Part shown: positions 47,201 through 59,131 of the stretch, in pieces
Layout: every line of letters begins with the position of its first letter
Numbering within the stretch: the stretch's first letter is position 1
Source of the DNA: Siphonodentalium dalli
Lineage: Eukaryota; Mollusca; Scaphopoda; Gadilida; Siphonodentaliidae
Reading direction: 5' to 3'
DNA length: 64,000 nt
NCBI GenBank assembly: GCA_032622095.1
Contig: CP136066.1
Span: 194,546,816 to 194,610,815 of the forward strand
Made by a program: the position numbers and the translations under genes
The notes under the pieces: generated by a model
Seen by the model: only the letters and a program-made list of their open reading frames with translations
Databases searched by the model: none
What the model was told of the DNA's origin: nothing

Positions 47201-49261
47201 ACGATTGCTGGACGCCAACAAGCTTGTTCTTATGATCATGTTCAAGGAGTTTGGGTATATTATGCATTATGGTCTTCTACGCCTTAGCAGAAATGCATCC
47301 GTCAAATGTCGGGCTTTCAACATTCGAAGCCATATACAGAAGTTGTCCGGGTACGTCAGTGCATTAGATGAGTATGTGAATTGATGAACCATATATTGAG
47401 AAGTGGCTGTTTGGGAAGATCACCAGGTATACACGTTGTTATCCCCATTAGGTCACCAAAGCTGACAATACGCAGATATATAGGTCCTTCTGAAAGCTAG
47501 TATATACGCATCGACCGAATACCTTTATAGTGTATCGCACAAGATGGCGCATATACCCCATATGTAGCATCTGAATTATACCATAAGCTATACCACGAAT
47601 GAAGCTCGCTAAGAATTCCAAGCTTTCAAAACCAACACGTGAGCTGGACACCGGCATATGTATTGTTTGAAACATTCCGATTAGTGGCACACTCCTACAA
47701 AGAAGAGTAGTGAACTGTTGTTGTGAGTGAGATGGATTAATCTGACGAAGAGACGGAAACGAGTCTAGATAATGCTGAATGTGGCAATTCAGAATAAGCT
47801 CAGGTACTGTTGTTTTGATTCTTGGAAGTCATAATATGACTATTCGGCGCACCTATATAAGGTTACGGCCAGTATGAGCCCTTAGTGGAGAATGGATTTT
47901 GAAATGCCACATTGCGATTGTGGGTTTTCATCCTTCCAAAAGGCTACGACTTACATTGGAACTAATATATGGCTTATATTCTGTACCGTTTCGTTTATAC
48001 AAATCAATATTATGACAAAAAGTTGAAATTAGTATGTGATAATATCGGCTTATTTTCAATTTCTGCCCGCCAATTTGGCCGCCATATTGACTGTGGGTAT
48101 CACTTGCCAAACCCTAATGGATAATTCATACATATCAACATGTAATGGTGGGTAGAAATCGCGAAACAATAACGCCCATCCTAAGAAAGTAAAGGAATGT
48201 AGGCGTGTTTTCAAATTTCGGTCGCCATTTTGGCCGCCATCTTTGATTTGGAAAACCATTTCTTGCATGAGATGTAAGGTAATTACTACACCTCAGTATT
48301 TCCAACTCAACAGTACGCATGGGTGGAGTTGTCTCGACAATAATGCCCAATGATGTGAATATGAGGGAATTTCGGTGATTTTTCAAAATCTGTCCGCCAT
48401 TGTGGGCGCCATTTTGGATTTGGGGGACTTTTGTTTGGATATGGTACAAGGAAAGTTCTTCGCCTAAGTGTTCCCAACTTACAATAGTAAGCAGGTGTGG
48501 AGTTATCATGACAATAATGCTCACTGATGTTAAAATCAGCGATTTTCGGCGATTTTTTATTTCTGGTGGCCATTTTGGCCAACATCTTGGATTTGGGTAA
48601 ATATTCCTCAACTCAGGTATAAGAGGAATCCTAGCTCGAGTATCTCCTGCAAATATATATGCATGGGTGTTGTTATAATAGCAATAACAATCATTGATTC
48701 GAAACATAACATCGCGTTATTAACGGAGATTCGGCTTTGACCTATGATACCGGCATTTGGGAAAACGTGATATCGGACAAAAATATCCCGCAATGAATGC
48801 ATATTATGGTCCCCATGTGTTCGTCAATGACTCCTCTATATGATAAATGTATAATATTACGCAAAAATTCTAACATTTTCCCACAGAGACAAACGAAAGG
48901 TGGTAACATGTCAGAAAAATAGCATATTTCCACATTTCGGCGGCCATCTTGGCCGCCATATTGGATTCTGGTGTCGGATTTTTGGCTAATTTGTAAGGGT
49001 TGTATATTAGCATAACGAATCGAGCGGAAAATAAGACCGCATGTGCTATCATCTTTGCTATAATGGCGATCAAAGAGACCTGGTGCATTAAAAAAATGGC
49101 CGCCATGATGGACGCCATCTTGTCTGGAGTCTCTTCGGCCACTTTTTTTTCTTGTTAACAAGTGAAAAAATTAGAGGAGACATTAAGGAAGAAAATTAGT
49201 GGGGTGAAATTAAGTCCTGGGGGGGGGGGGGTGCAGAGGTCGACCAATATCTCCTGGACTA
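44279..49261. mobile_element. 4983 bp giant fold-back transposon
   Basis: The ends are inverted: 'taatccaggagatattggtc' on the left and, reverse-complemented, 'tagtccaggagatattggtc' on the right, followed by 'gacctctgcac' and a C tract. Arms extend about 1.65 kb (44279-45925 against 47640-49261), with divergence rising toward the centre. Host flanks are AAC (44276-44278) and AAC (49262-49264). The block 1 empty site 'tagacaacccaaat' (31076 onward) has a single AAC, so the target duplication is 3 bp. Arms contain ~170 bp repeats with 'ccaagatggcggccaaaatg'. The ~1.7 kb core has only short broken frames. Superfamily unknown. Confidence 0.9.
46900..47032 (+). pseudogene. Possible transposase relic in fold-back core
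   Basis: A short frame reads GAYTAVANGILLVQLF and KNGFQTDGNIQS, then stops. The spacing recalls the 'DNYFTS..L...L...G..T.GT.QSNR' segment of piggyBac-type transposases, but the key acidic residue is absent and the element's 3 bp AAC duplication is not TTAA. It may be a captured or convergent fragment. Weak. Confidence 0.2.
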
Positions 49262-49386
49262 AACCCAAATATTATGATTTCTAACACAGGAGCATGTCGT
49301 TAAAACGAGTACAAATATAAATTTTACAAAATTTAAATTGAAAACGAACGCGCCACTTAAACACACCTCTTCGTGTATTGAAATAT

Positions 49387-49770
49387 TTAAAGTGATGTGA
49401 AACACTCAGGTTGGGTGATCAATAGAAAAATAGAATACTCTTGCTCAAAGTAGTTATTTTTATGAATATTTTAGTCCAAATTAAATACACACACCGCCAG
49501 TCTTATATATTTATTAAATGCAATGCGTATCGATGGCGAAATCATTTGCGTTAGTTTATTGCCGATTGTAGCGTCCCGAATCGAGATGTAAATATTTACA
49601 ATTGAGCGTAGTTCAGACGGTGTTTTCTATGGAGTGCATGGTATGGTCGATTGCATTGAGATTCTGGGCGATGTTAGTAGAATGCTACATTCCCCCCAGT
49701 TATATAGCATAGAGTCTGAATACTAATTTATCAGTTTCTCGCACCCGAATAAGTCCACATAATATGTTAA
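49387..49770 (-). mobile_element. TTAA-flanked MITE, family F4, copy 6
   Basis: Block 2 duplicate of 31205-31585, TTAA at both ends. Confidence 0.75.
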
Positions 49771-51690
49771 TATGCCAAAATCAATCGCATATTTGAATGC
49801 ACATCGCCACTCTATTCCTATATTTAACGATAATTACGAAGTGACTTCGGAGTACAAAATAGGCGTGATGCCAGTTTCCAAATCAACGATCAATATACAC
49901 AGTGCGTGCTGGCCAATATTACATTGACTTCATTTTCAATGAAACACTGATTTGCAATTATTGCTGAAACAATAAGTTTTGTACAAATGGTGTTTTTTTT
50001 ATTTTGATCAATAAATATTTATTTTTAAATGGATGGTATATTTTCTCCTGTGATAAAGTGGTACCCATCTGCCGGTGCTCTCCGTATACATGTTTTGTTC
50101 AGCGTCTGTTTTCGCAGTTTTGGAACAGGTTATCCCAAACTTTTGTATATTATAATTAGAAAATATAGCATTTACTCGATCGATTGTCATCGGAAATTTA
50201 AGAATCGGTTCAGGCATCTGTTGAATATTGCTCAAGTTATCATCCGGACAACCCCAAAAATAAAATTTCTAAGTCGAAAAGGAGCATAACTCCATCAAAA
50301 TGCAACAGACCATGATAAAAATCGAACTTGACTTGTGTCTTCTCAAATGTGAACCACGTACCAAATATCAGGAAATTCAGTTGAATACTGCTCAAGTTAT
50401 CATCCGGATAACTAAAAAACAACGATTTCTAATTCGAAAAGGGGCATAACTTCGTAAACATCAATGGACCATGACCAAAGTGGAATATGACCTGTGTCTT
50501 CTCAAATGTAAACCACGTACTAATATCAGGAAATTCATTTGAATACTGTTCAAGTTATCATCCGCACCACCCGGACGGACATATATACACATGGACGCAC
50601 ATACATGCGGAGTATAATTGTCCTCCGAAAAGATTTCAGGGAACAAAAATGGATAAACCTCCAAATATCGGACCGTGAACAAATTCAAACTTGATACATA
50701 ACAAATCCCATGGAATTGTGATTACTATTGTCTAAGTTATGATCTGGACAACCAGGGCGGATCGACGCACCGACAAAAGGTACGTACACATGTAAATCTT
50801 GTAAAAATGGGCGAACCAAGCCCAAAATCGAACTCGAGATCTATCGTAACGTTGTATAAATCTGGAAACAAAATTTCATTCCATTAAGTCAACAATAATC
50901 AGGTTATCAACCGGAAACCACGAACATCGGAAGTTCAAAGTGGAAACACATCCGCAACTCTGGTAAAATGGGTGGCCTGATCCAGAAATCCGTCTCGAAC
51001 TGTAAATACATGTACATACCAAATGCCATTGCTTAAGCATCATTTACGACTATAGTTATCACAAAGGAAATGCTCAGATAATAAGTTCAACACATGACCA
51101 TGTTGAACTAATTATCTAAATATTTCATTTAAGAAATAGGAATCCTTCTGTACTTTTATTTATCTGCGGTCTGCTTATTCCCGCCCGCCGGGTGTATATT
51201 GCCTCGTTGTTCTGGTGAGATGATAGGAGCTATATGGAGATATCTCACCGAAACAACATATTTCGGGTTTCACACGATGCGAGTTATTTTAGGAAATTGC
51301 AGTAGAACGAAGAGTAATTACCACAATATACACAAAAGGTGACATCCAATGTTTTTCTGTGTATATTTTCCAAGATTAGTAAAATAACCAAGACAACAGG
51401 TATCATTTGCAGAAGCTGCATGCAATTTAATTTGGGTAATTATACAACAAACTGTTACACGAAATATGACAAATAAACAGGTAATGGAAATAACTTCGAT
51501 GAGAAAGGGTTATTTAACAATGTCTGACGTTGCATATATTCTACTGGATACATATTATTCGATGCCTTCAATTTACTAAAGCTAATACGGAGGTACATGT
51601 AGCTCGAGTAACTCCAGTGGTGATAACATGCATGCAGTAGCGTTCTTTAACACGTGTGCCGCGTGACTCACACACCGAGTGAGGCCAGTA
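49771..51690. repeat. Diverged ~180 bp repeats and spacer (block 2)
   Basis: Paralogue of 31586-33500, with the same 'agttatcatccggacaac' and 'cataactccatcaaaatg' units. Confidence 0.6.
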
Positions 51691-52668
51691 CACGGGTCAG
51701 CCATAATGTCCGCGCCAGATCTGACAGCGTACTACACGGGGGGGGGGGGGGGGTGTGCAAAGAGTAAATTCTAAAATGGCCACCGGGGGCTATGTTTATT
51801 TGCCGAATGACCCCAAAATGACTCGTTCCAATCTACATGTCAATGTCAACATCCATGACAGATCGGTCTATAACCCATGTTAATCGGATCAGCCATTAAT
51901 GTCCGCGCCAGATCTGACAGCGTACTACACGGGGGGGGGGGGGGATGTGCAAAGAGTAAAATCCAAAATGGCCATAGGTGGCCATATTTTTTAGCCGAAT
52001 GACGCCAAAATGACTCGTTGCCACCAAGAGGTCAATCCGATGTCAAAGGATTTTGTGATGCAAAGAGTAAAATCCAAGATAGCCGCCAGTGGCCATGTTT
52101 TTTGGACGATTCATCCTAAAATTACTCGTTCTCATCTACATGTAAATGTCAACATTCATGACAAATTTTATGATGATCAGACAAACAGTACGGCCTGCAG
52201 CCAGCGCCAATGGATTAAAATTTGAAATCCAAGATGGCCACCAGCGGCCATGTTTTTTGGCCGATGACCCCAAAATGACTCCTTCCCATCTACATGTCAT
52301 TGTCAACATTCATGACAAATTTCACAAAGATCCGACCAAAGATACCTGTAGCCCGCGAGAAATTATTTAGTGATGCACAGAGTAAAATCCAAGATGGCTG
52401 ACAGCGGCCATGTTTTTTGGCCAAATGACCCCAAAATGACTCGTTCCCATCTACATGTCATTGTCAACATTCATGACAAATTTCACAAAGATCCGACCAA
52501 AGATACCTGTAGCCCGCGCGAAATTATTTAGTGATGCAAAGAGTAAAATCCAAGATGTCGCCCCGGTGATCTATATGAAGTTTGGTAATGATCAGATCAG
52601 ATATGTGGTCTGTAGGATGTATCAAAGGATTTAGTGAAGCAGAGAGTATAATCCAAGATGGCCACCAC
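51690..52668. repeat. ~170 bp 'aagatggcc' tandem repeats (block 2)
   Basis: Paralogue of 33500-34426. It keeps an extra half-unit after the second G tract ('atccaaaatggccataggtg') that block 1 has lost, so unit number differs between blocks. Confidence 0.8.
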
Positions 52669-53665
52669 TTGATGTGGCCTAAAGTGAAATAGATTATTAA
52701 AAAACAAGTGTTAATTAATAAGAGATATATATAACCATGCGTTGTTTGTTCGATGCTATAATGTTCCCTGTCAGAACATCGCAAGGTTCCGAGGTTATGG
52801 ACGGGTGGGATATGATCTCTACGGGCGTTGAGTAGAGATTCGTGTCATGATATAGGGTGAGACAAGTATACAACAACCTCATATCGCTAACGCCCCTATC
52901 CACATTCCTAATACAAACACAAGGTACCCGATATAAATTGAAGGGAATGGACATTACATACAATAATCAAAACAAAAACAATAGCTGATAAATAATTAAT
53001 TTATTAAATATGTATTAATATCACAGTGCAATAATTTGTGTAAACATAAAGATGTATTCATATTATTCATTCCATTTAGGAATATTATTTTGCTTTTTAT
53101 TTGAATTTATGTAACATGTATATGTACATATAGAGACCAAATTCACATTTATTATCGCTCACAATGAAACGATTGTCGCCAAAATACAATTATTGTGGTA
53201 TATATCCATGTGGTGGCGATACCCATACCAGAGTAATATTGATATATCCCAATTGGCTAAGGAATATCATACCAATATAATTTGATCTTACAATCCAAAA
53301 CGCTCCACCGTGCTAACTATTCATCTGGAAGGGTGCATGACATACATGTAGGAATAATAATTGAGCTTCAGTGCAATTAAATTACGCTTCAGCGCAAAAC
53401 TATTTCGCTTACAATGAATTGCGCCAAGCATAGTTATTAATAAATGTGAATTTGGCCTCCCATATATATAAGTTAATTTAGGATTGCAATAAAAAATATA
53501 TTTACCTCCAGATGTATAGTCAGAGCTACCGACTCGTTCTACACCGTCTATAATATTTAAAGTACTCAAAGCCTTCGAAGTGTGTTCATGCGAACAAATA
53601 TAACAGTCTGTAAACAACTATCATGTAAACGAACAAATAGATTGACTTTGTTCTTATTTCCATTA

Positions 53666-54041
53666 TTAAAGATATATTATGGACTTGTTCGGGTGCGTGG
53701 AACTGATAAGTTAGTATTCAGGAGCTATCACAACTGAAGGAATGTAACATTTTACTAACATCGCCGAAAAATTGAAGCAAATCGACCGTACGACTCCATA
53801 GAAAACACCATCAGAACTACGCTCAATTGTAAATATTTACTACTCGAATCGGGACGCATCTATCTGCAATAAACTAACCAAAAATATTTCGCCATCGAGA
53901 TTCACTACATTTAATTCATATATAAGAATGATAGTGTGCGTTGTCAATCTGGATATACTATTTGTAAAAAATTACTACTTTGACAAGATTATTCTCCATT
54001 TCTGTTTGATCACCATACCGGAGTGTTTCATATCACTTTAA
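53666..54041 (+). mobile_element. TTAA-flanked MITE, family F4, copy 7
   Basis: Block 2 duplicate of 35462-35837, at the same site. Confidence 0.8.
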
Positions 54042-54715
54042 TAACTCTCTAATAATGAGATATCGCATGTCAAAAACATTTGTATGTAAACATTATAATG
54101 TTGCAGCGGAATTACCGATAAGATCCCATTTAGTTTCACAAGGTACCAAAGTGTAATCAAACTGAAACTGTGACGGTAAACATCGGCAAATATCAAGTCA
54201 TTGGAACATATTCTGAAAATCACATTCAGACTAAAATATTTTAACTTACTACACGATTAGCGATGTTTGTTGACAAATCACTGTCAAAAACAGTTTTATT
54301 AACACAATAATGGTTTCAACACGAGAAATTGTGTTATTAGAGAACTATCATTAATCAATAATCAATATAAGAACAAAGCTTTATCCAAGTTATTATTAGT
54401 GGTGATGTTTTTACAGAATTTTATATATTTGCACATTTACGCACTGTGAGTGCCTTGGGTATAACATAATTTTGAGTCACAGCGACCTGTCAACATAGAC
54501 GCTTCTGTCACCAGGAAATAATATGTCTTCTATTTATTTCTAACAAAAGGCATTGAAATGCTACTATTTTTAAAACATGGCAACATCTTTATTGAAATTC
54601 TATAAATTAAAGATAATGAAAACGTGTCTCAAAATGAAGAGTTTCATAAAATTTAATGTTGTTGGAAGTGTTGCCAAGAAAATATAGAGTATATTGAAGA
54701 TATAACTAATAGGAC

Positions 54716-54940
54716 TTGAGGACTTTACCAAATTCTATCTGTCAAATGACGACCACTTTGAGACGGGTCTATGATTCAAACATACTGTTAATTCAGAGGT
54801 ACTATGATATTAATTCAGTGAAGAAACATTACGAAAGTTATTGCCGCAATTTCGATATGATGTTACCGCTGGGAGATGATCTCTATATAATCATCGAGTG
54901 GCGTATCAATGACAAATTATTTACTGGTTACAGAAACTAA
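54716..54940 (+). pseudogene. Coding-like relic in unit U copy 4
   Basis: Open frame whose last ~45 codons, RYYDINSVKKHYESYC.. to ..IIIEWRINDKLFTGYRN and stop, correspond to the open segment in copy 2. An upstream frame one base off encodes GLEDFTKFYLSNDDHFETG. No known family. Confidence 0.3.
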
Positions 54941-55055
54941 ATCGTTCAAAGTTTCCTCATTAAAATAAATTATGGCCTTGACTGGTGTATAAAATACAAT
55001 CTGTTATATATAACATACATAAGTTGTTCAGTATCAACGAATACAGAAATACATG

Positions 55056-55727
55056 GCATTGGCTGCGGACGCACGTACCACAGTAGCGATGGCATAGTAG
55101 GTGTGACAATTTATTATGGTGGAGTTTGGTGAGAATTGGTCCGTCATAATTATGTGCCATAGCTATCCATGTCGCCCACTGATTTTCCGCACAATGAGTC
55201 GGCTGGACCAATTAACCATTGCTTGATCTCTACTCATTACGTTTTGCTAAATTGTATTCACGACGATATATATAATTGCACGATAGATCGTCCAGAATTG
55301 TGTTCGAACATGGCCTGGTGGCAATTCCTCATTGAATCACATATCATTATTGTGGTACGTTTTTATATGATCTCAATGAATGCATGTTTATCTATACTTT
55401 TATTAATTTTATTAGTAAGAACAATCATGGCTTTTGAGATGGGTTATTCATTAAGTTATCAAGTGGACTTGTGTGTTAGCATGCAAAATATAACACTGCG
55501 TGATGAGTAAAGATCAACATCGACAAGACATTCAGGTAGATACATCATTGAGAGATCGACCGTCGCTGGTAGAGCTTGGTAGACTCATTGTGCGAATTTG
55601 CAGAGGGCGACATGGATAGCTATATGGCACAGAATTATGACGGACCAATTGTCACCAAACTCCACCATAATAAATTGTCACACCTACTATGCCACCGTTA
55701 CTGTGGTACGTGTGTCAACAGCCAATG
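55056..55727. repeat. Fold-back with 145 bp arms
   Basis: 55056-55200 is inverted at 55582-55727: 'cattggctg' pairs with 'cagccaatg', and 'atgtcgcccactgattttcc' pairs with a diverged complement. The spacer is 381 bp. Block 1 retains only the left arm because the 858 bp Helitron begins inside the first bases of the right arm. Confidence 0.85.
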
Positions 55728-56698
55728 TTAATTTCTCAAACATTTATGTGGGGTTGTTCGCCAATATAGTCCACGTTGGACGCCGATATTTGGGGAGGGT
55801 GGGGGTATTTTTACACTAAAAAATGAGATAGTTGTGGAAATGCCAATTTGTAGATGTAGATGTGGATGTTTACTTGTACAATAAATAAGAATTAATAACA
55901 ATTTGTTAAAGGTACTCAATCCGATCAGAACATCATAAATTACTATTTCCTTGGGTTTGGGGGTTAACAATATTTCATTCGAGTCGAGAAACCTACCCAC
56001 CAAGGCTCAGAGTGATCAATTTTTGAAGTTTTGTTATTACTATTGTTTGTGGCCCAGAAACACGCCGTCAACAGGATGGTCTCGGTCGAAATTGCGTTAT
56101 TATTACCACTTGATATTAGAGTTATCCATCTTCGTCCGTTTGAATAAGTGTTTCTGTGGCAATTATTAGTACATATCTCGAGAAATAACAAACTTCAGAA
56201 ATCAATATCTGATCACTCACAGCTTTGATGGGTGGGTTCCTCGACTCGAATCAAATATTTTTTACCCCTGAAGCCAAAGAAATAGTAATTTAGGGGTGCT
56301 TAATCGGATAGAGTACCTTTAAAGATGGGGAAAATCTCCTCCTAAATACGTTTTATATAATTTCCGGGGTATATAATAATATTTATCACATAATTTGCCC
56401 ATAAAAGCAGTGTCATAATTATCGGTAAGACACACGTTTAATATCAGCGCGTGTGATGACGTCACGCCGTTCTTCAAATGACTTACGATTTCTACAGTTT
56501 ATGATTGTTGTTTTCGATGAATATATTTCGCGTTTATTTGATCATGTGATAAAAGGTATCTCACACTCGTCCTATTTATAACATGATTAGCACAATTTTC
56601 CTATGTAATATTCGAGCGTAATAGACACGTGTAATATCGTCGCGTGCAATGACGTCACGCTTCTCTTTGGGTCAAAGTTCGTAGTTCGCTGTCTGTAG
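55728..56698. repeat. Partial copies of the 28230-28720 region, one part inverted
   Basis: 55728-55905 and 56323-56390 continue the sequence found at 28469-28720 ('catttatgtggggttgttcg', 'tacgttttatataatttccg'). 56510-56698 is the reverse complement of about 28230-28400 ('gatcatgtgataaaaggtat', 'atgacgtcacgc'). Two MITEs interrupt it. Confidence 0.75.
55906..56322. mobile_element. TTAA-flanked fold-back MITE, family F3 (417 bp), with empty site
   Basis: Arms of ~150 bp: TTAAAGGTACTCAATCCGAT on the left and its imperfect complement on the right ('cggatagagtacctttaa'), plus 'cgagtcgagaaacctaccca' against 'gggtgggttcctcgactcga'. The paralogous site at about 28660 reads 'atttgttaaagatggg' with one TTAA, so insertion duplicated TTAA. 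Confidence 0.9.
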
Positions 56699-57199
56699 TT
56701 AAAGGAACGTGCGGCCTTAATTGTCGAAAATATTCATATTTGTTCCAAACACCGTAAACAGAAAAACATTAAAACGTATACAGTTCCGTTCATATATACC
56801 ATGACCATCGCGTAAACAGCATGTTATCATAAAGACCTACTATATTTTACCTAAGCAAGAGCCTGATTGTGTTACAGAAGACAGCACAATGCTACTGGCT
56901 AATCACACACAAATGGCATAAACGCTCTTTATTAGTTCCATATCAGGTATTCCCCAACAAAGAACGCTCTTTATGTTTACCATCATAATATAAACAAACA
57001 CCAGAAAAGTAACTTTTTATGGTTTTGTTTACATAACAATGGTCAAACATATGACCATAACATACTGTTTATGCGAGATTTCTTATTTGTATACGGACAA
57101 AGTCTATCTACATTTTGATGTTCTTTCTTTTTGTGGCGGTTTTGACGGGTGGAGATATTTTCACAGGATACCCACCGCCAAGGCCAACCGTGTCTTTAA
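56699..57199. mobile_element. TTAA-flanked MITE, family F1, copy 2, with empty site
   Basis: Left end TTAAAGGAACGTGCGGCCTT, right end the complement of TTAAAGACACGGTTGGCCTT. The host around it, reverse-complemented, matches 28280 ('aacaattaactgcag'), which has a single TTAA. The internal 'aaagagcgttctttg'-type block is shared with 12380-12877. Confidence 0.9.
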
Positions 57200-57640
57200 T
57201 GATTGTTCTTTTCGATAAAATTTTAGCGATTATATGATCACGTGATAAATAGTATCTGAAACTCGTTATATTTTCAGGCAATTCTTCAAGGATTGTCCAC
57301 TTATAAATGGACAATCGGTACCTAAAATGGTCATTAATAAATGGACAATCCAACCACGCGTGGCACGCGAGCTGGGGATTGTCCACTGAATGAAGACATG
57401 TTTTGTTAATCCTGCATGAAGGGCAATAACTCTATAAATAATGTTAATTTGCTAAATAACGGTGATTTGTATGAGAAGAAGTGTTTTTGACAAAATAACG
57501 GATAGATTTGAAGAAGAGTTTTTGACGAAATAACGGAAATATTCGAAGAAGTGTTCGAAGTAAACCTCGGCTCAAATCGAATTTAGTGAACTCGGTTGAT
57601 AAATTCCGTATAAAATAGTAACTCGTTTGAGATGCTCTAT
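57200..57640. repeat. Mixed fragments with 'ggacaatc' inverted repeats
   Basis: 57200-57265 continues the inverted copy of 28240-28280. 57290-57390 contains repeated 'attgtccactt' and 'aatggacaatc' in both orientations. 57563-57638 is the inverted half of the 28086 hairpin. Confidence 0.6.
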
Positions 57641-58225
57641 ATATGAGTCGAAGGCACCTGCCCTGTCAATAAATATTCATTATATTTCGACATTTTCTTA
57701 TATAATGCTATAATCACTTGGGATATTTGTTCGTTACTATATTTATAACAGACTATCATCAAACGTTCGGGTGATATCCCGTTAATTGTCTCGATGGGCT
57801 GTCAGCTGGCTACAGGAATTAAACTCACGATTTGTGTGTCTCCTCTGGGCGAGTAAAGTCAGCCCACTCGCCTGAAGAATACTGCAATCAATCGTAACCA
57901 CAGAAGGTGAAGAATACTGAAATTATCCCAACCACAGAAGGTGAAGAATACTGAAATTATCGTAACCACAGAAGGTGAAGGAAAACTAAACTAATTCACA
58001 AACATGCACATAATTATATTTTCGTCATTTCCCGTAGATTTTACGTTCAATTTACACGAGCTTGTGGAAATGTTGTTAACTTACATACTCCAGTCTCATA
58101 TCCGAAGATAACATTGGAAAATAAGTTATATTGTAATCACGATAATCATATATCACATACGTGTAAAAAGATCGCACTAGTAATCTCAGTTTGTCGTATA
58201 TTTAGAGTATATATACACCACATAT
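57641..58225 (+). repeat. Third remnant of the ParB-like locus 3' flank, gene absent
   Basis: Matches 28725-29238 in order: 'cattttcttatataatgcta', 'gggtgatatcccgtt', the 34 bp array (57873-57976, 3 units), 'catactccagtctcatatcc' and 'cgtatatttagagtat'. An extra ~125 bp block follows the array. Homology ends about 7 bp short of the position equivalent to the stop codon of the 155-aa gene, and no trace of the ORF follows. Confidence 0.8.
57873..57976 (+). repeat. 34 bp tandem array, 3 units
   Basis: Same unit as at 28951 and 41282; the first repeat has two extra bases ('gcaatcaatcg'). Confidence 0.9.
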
Positions 58226-58863
58226 ACACTGCCAAAAATATTTTCTCAATTCAGGAAAAAAAAAATCTTGAAATGAGATATTATCTTGGGAGAATAGCTA
58301 GAAAAATAAGAAAAACATATTTTCTAGGTCAAGAAATGAAAGGGTGGGAAAATTTCTTGTCTGAGAAAATTTCTTTAAGAAAACACAGTAATCTTAGTAA
58401 GAAAATCCTAGTAAAAAAATCTTAGTATAGATTTTGTTTTGTTAATGTAGGAAAGATTGTTTTTCTCACATAAGTTTATTTTTCTTGAAATAAGATAAGT
58501 TTAAGATACTGCGATTATCTTGGGAGAATAGCTAGAAATTTAAGAAAGCTATACAATTAATCTAGAACAAGAAATTATATTTTCTATAGTTAGAAATATC
58601 GTCAAGATATTTTTTCTAGAATGAGATTTTCTCAAGCAGGAAAATAAATCTAAGTAAGGAAAACAAGTTTTCTTAACTAGGAATATTTTCCCCAATTAGG
58701 AAAGATATATTAGAAAACAATTCTTAATTAAGAAAAACTTTTAATTTTAAATTAATATATAATTTCAATTGTGTTTTAAAATATACAATTGACATTTATT
58801 CTGAATATAAAAACTTCTTTGTAAATATCATTGTTAAATGTATAATAGAGACAATAAGGGGGC
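58226..58863. repeat. AT-rich element with 'tttctta/taagaaa' motifs
   Basis: Begins 'cactgccaaaaatattttct' directly where the ParB-like remnant stops. 'cttgggagaatagctagaaa' occurs twice (58285 and 58520), and 'agaaaa/ttttct' motifs are dense on both strands to about 58740. A 'cactgccaaaaa' start would suit a hAT-type MITE end, but I find no matching right terminus. Confidence 0.45.
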
Positions 58864-59131
58864 TTAAAGGCACGGGAGGCCTTAGTTGTCGAAAATATTC
58901 ATATTTGTTTCAATCACAATATAAACAAACACCAGGAAAGTACCTTTTTATGATTTTGTTTACATAAGAATGGTCAAACATATGACAATAACATACTGTT
59001 TATGCGATATTTCTTATTTGTATACGGACAAAGTCTGTCAACATTTTAATATTCTTTCTGTTTGTGGCGGTTTTTGACCGGTGGAAATATTTTCACAGCA
59101 TACCCACCGCCAAGGCCTCCCGTACCTTTAA
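58864..59131. mobile_element. TTAA-flanked MITE, family F1, copy 3 (internally deleted, 268 bp)
   Basis: Ends TTAAAGGCACGGGAGGCCTT and the complement 'aaggcctcccgtacctttaa'. It retains the 'acataagaatggtcaaacat' part of copy 2 and lacks the middle ~230 bp. Confidence 0.9.

Larger units (their letters stand above)
52669..54985 (+). repeat. Paralogous unit U, copy 4
   Basis: Full-length copy with an F4 MITE (53666-54041), without Helitron and without the 28086-type hairpin. It has one rather than two 'gtaaacaactatcatgtaaa' repeats at about 53610. Confidence 0.85.
49262..55581 (+). repeat. Duplication block 2, right part (paralogue of 31080-37325)
   Basis: Colinear with block 1: 'aacccaaatattatgatttc' through the F4 copy, ~180 bp repeats, 170 bp 'aagatggcc' array and unit U to 'accgtcgctggtaga'. 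Differences are point changes and small indels. Together with 38739-44278 it completes the second copy of the ~12 kb segment. Confidence 0.9.
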
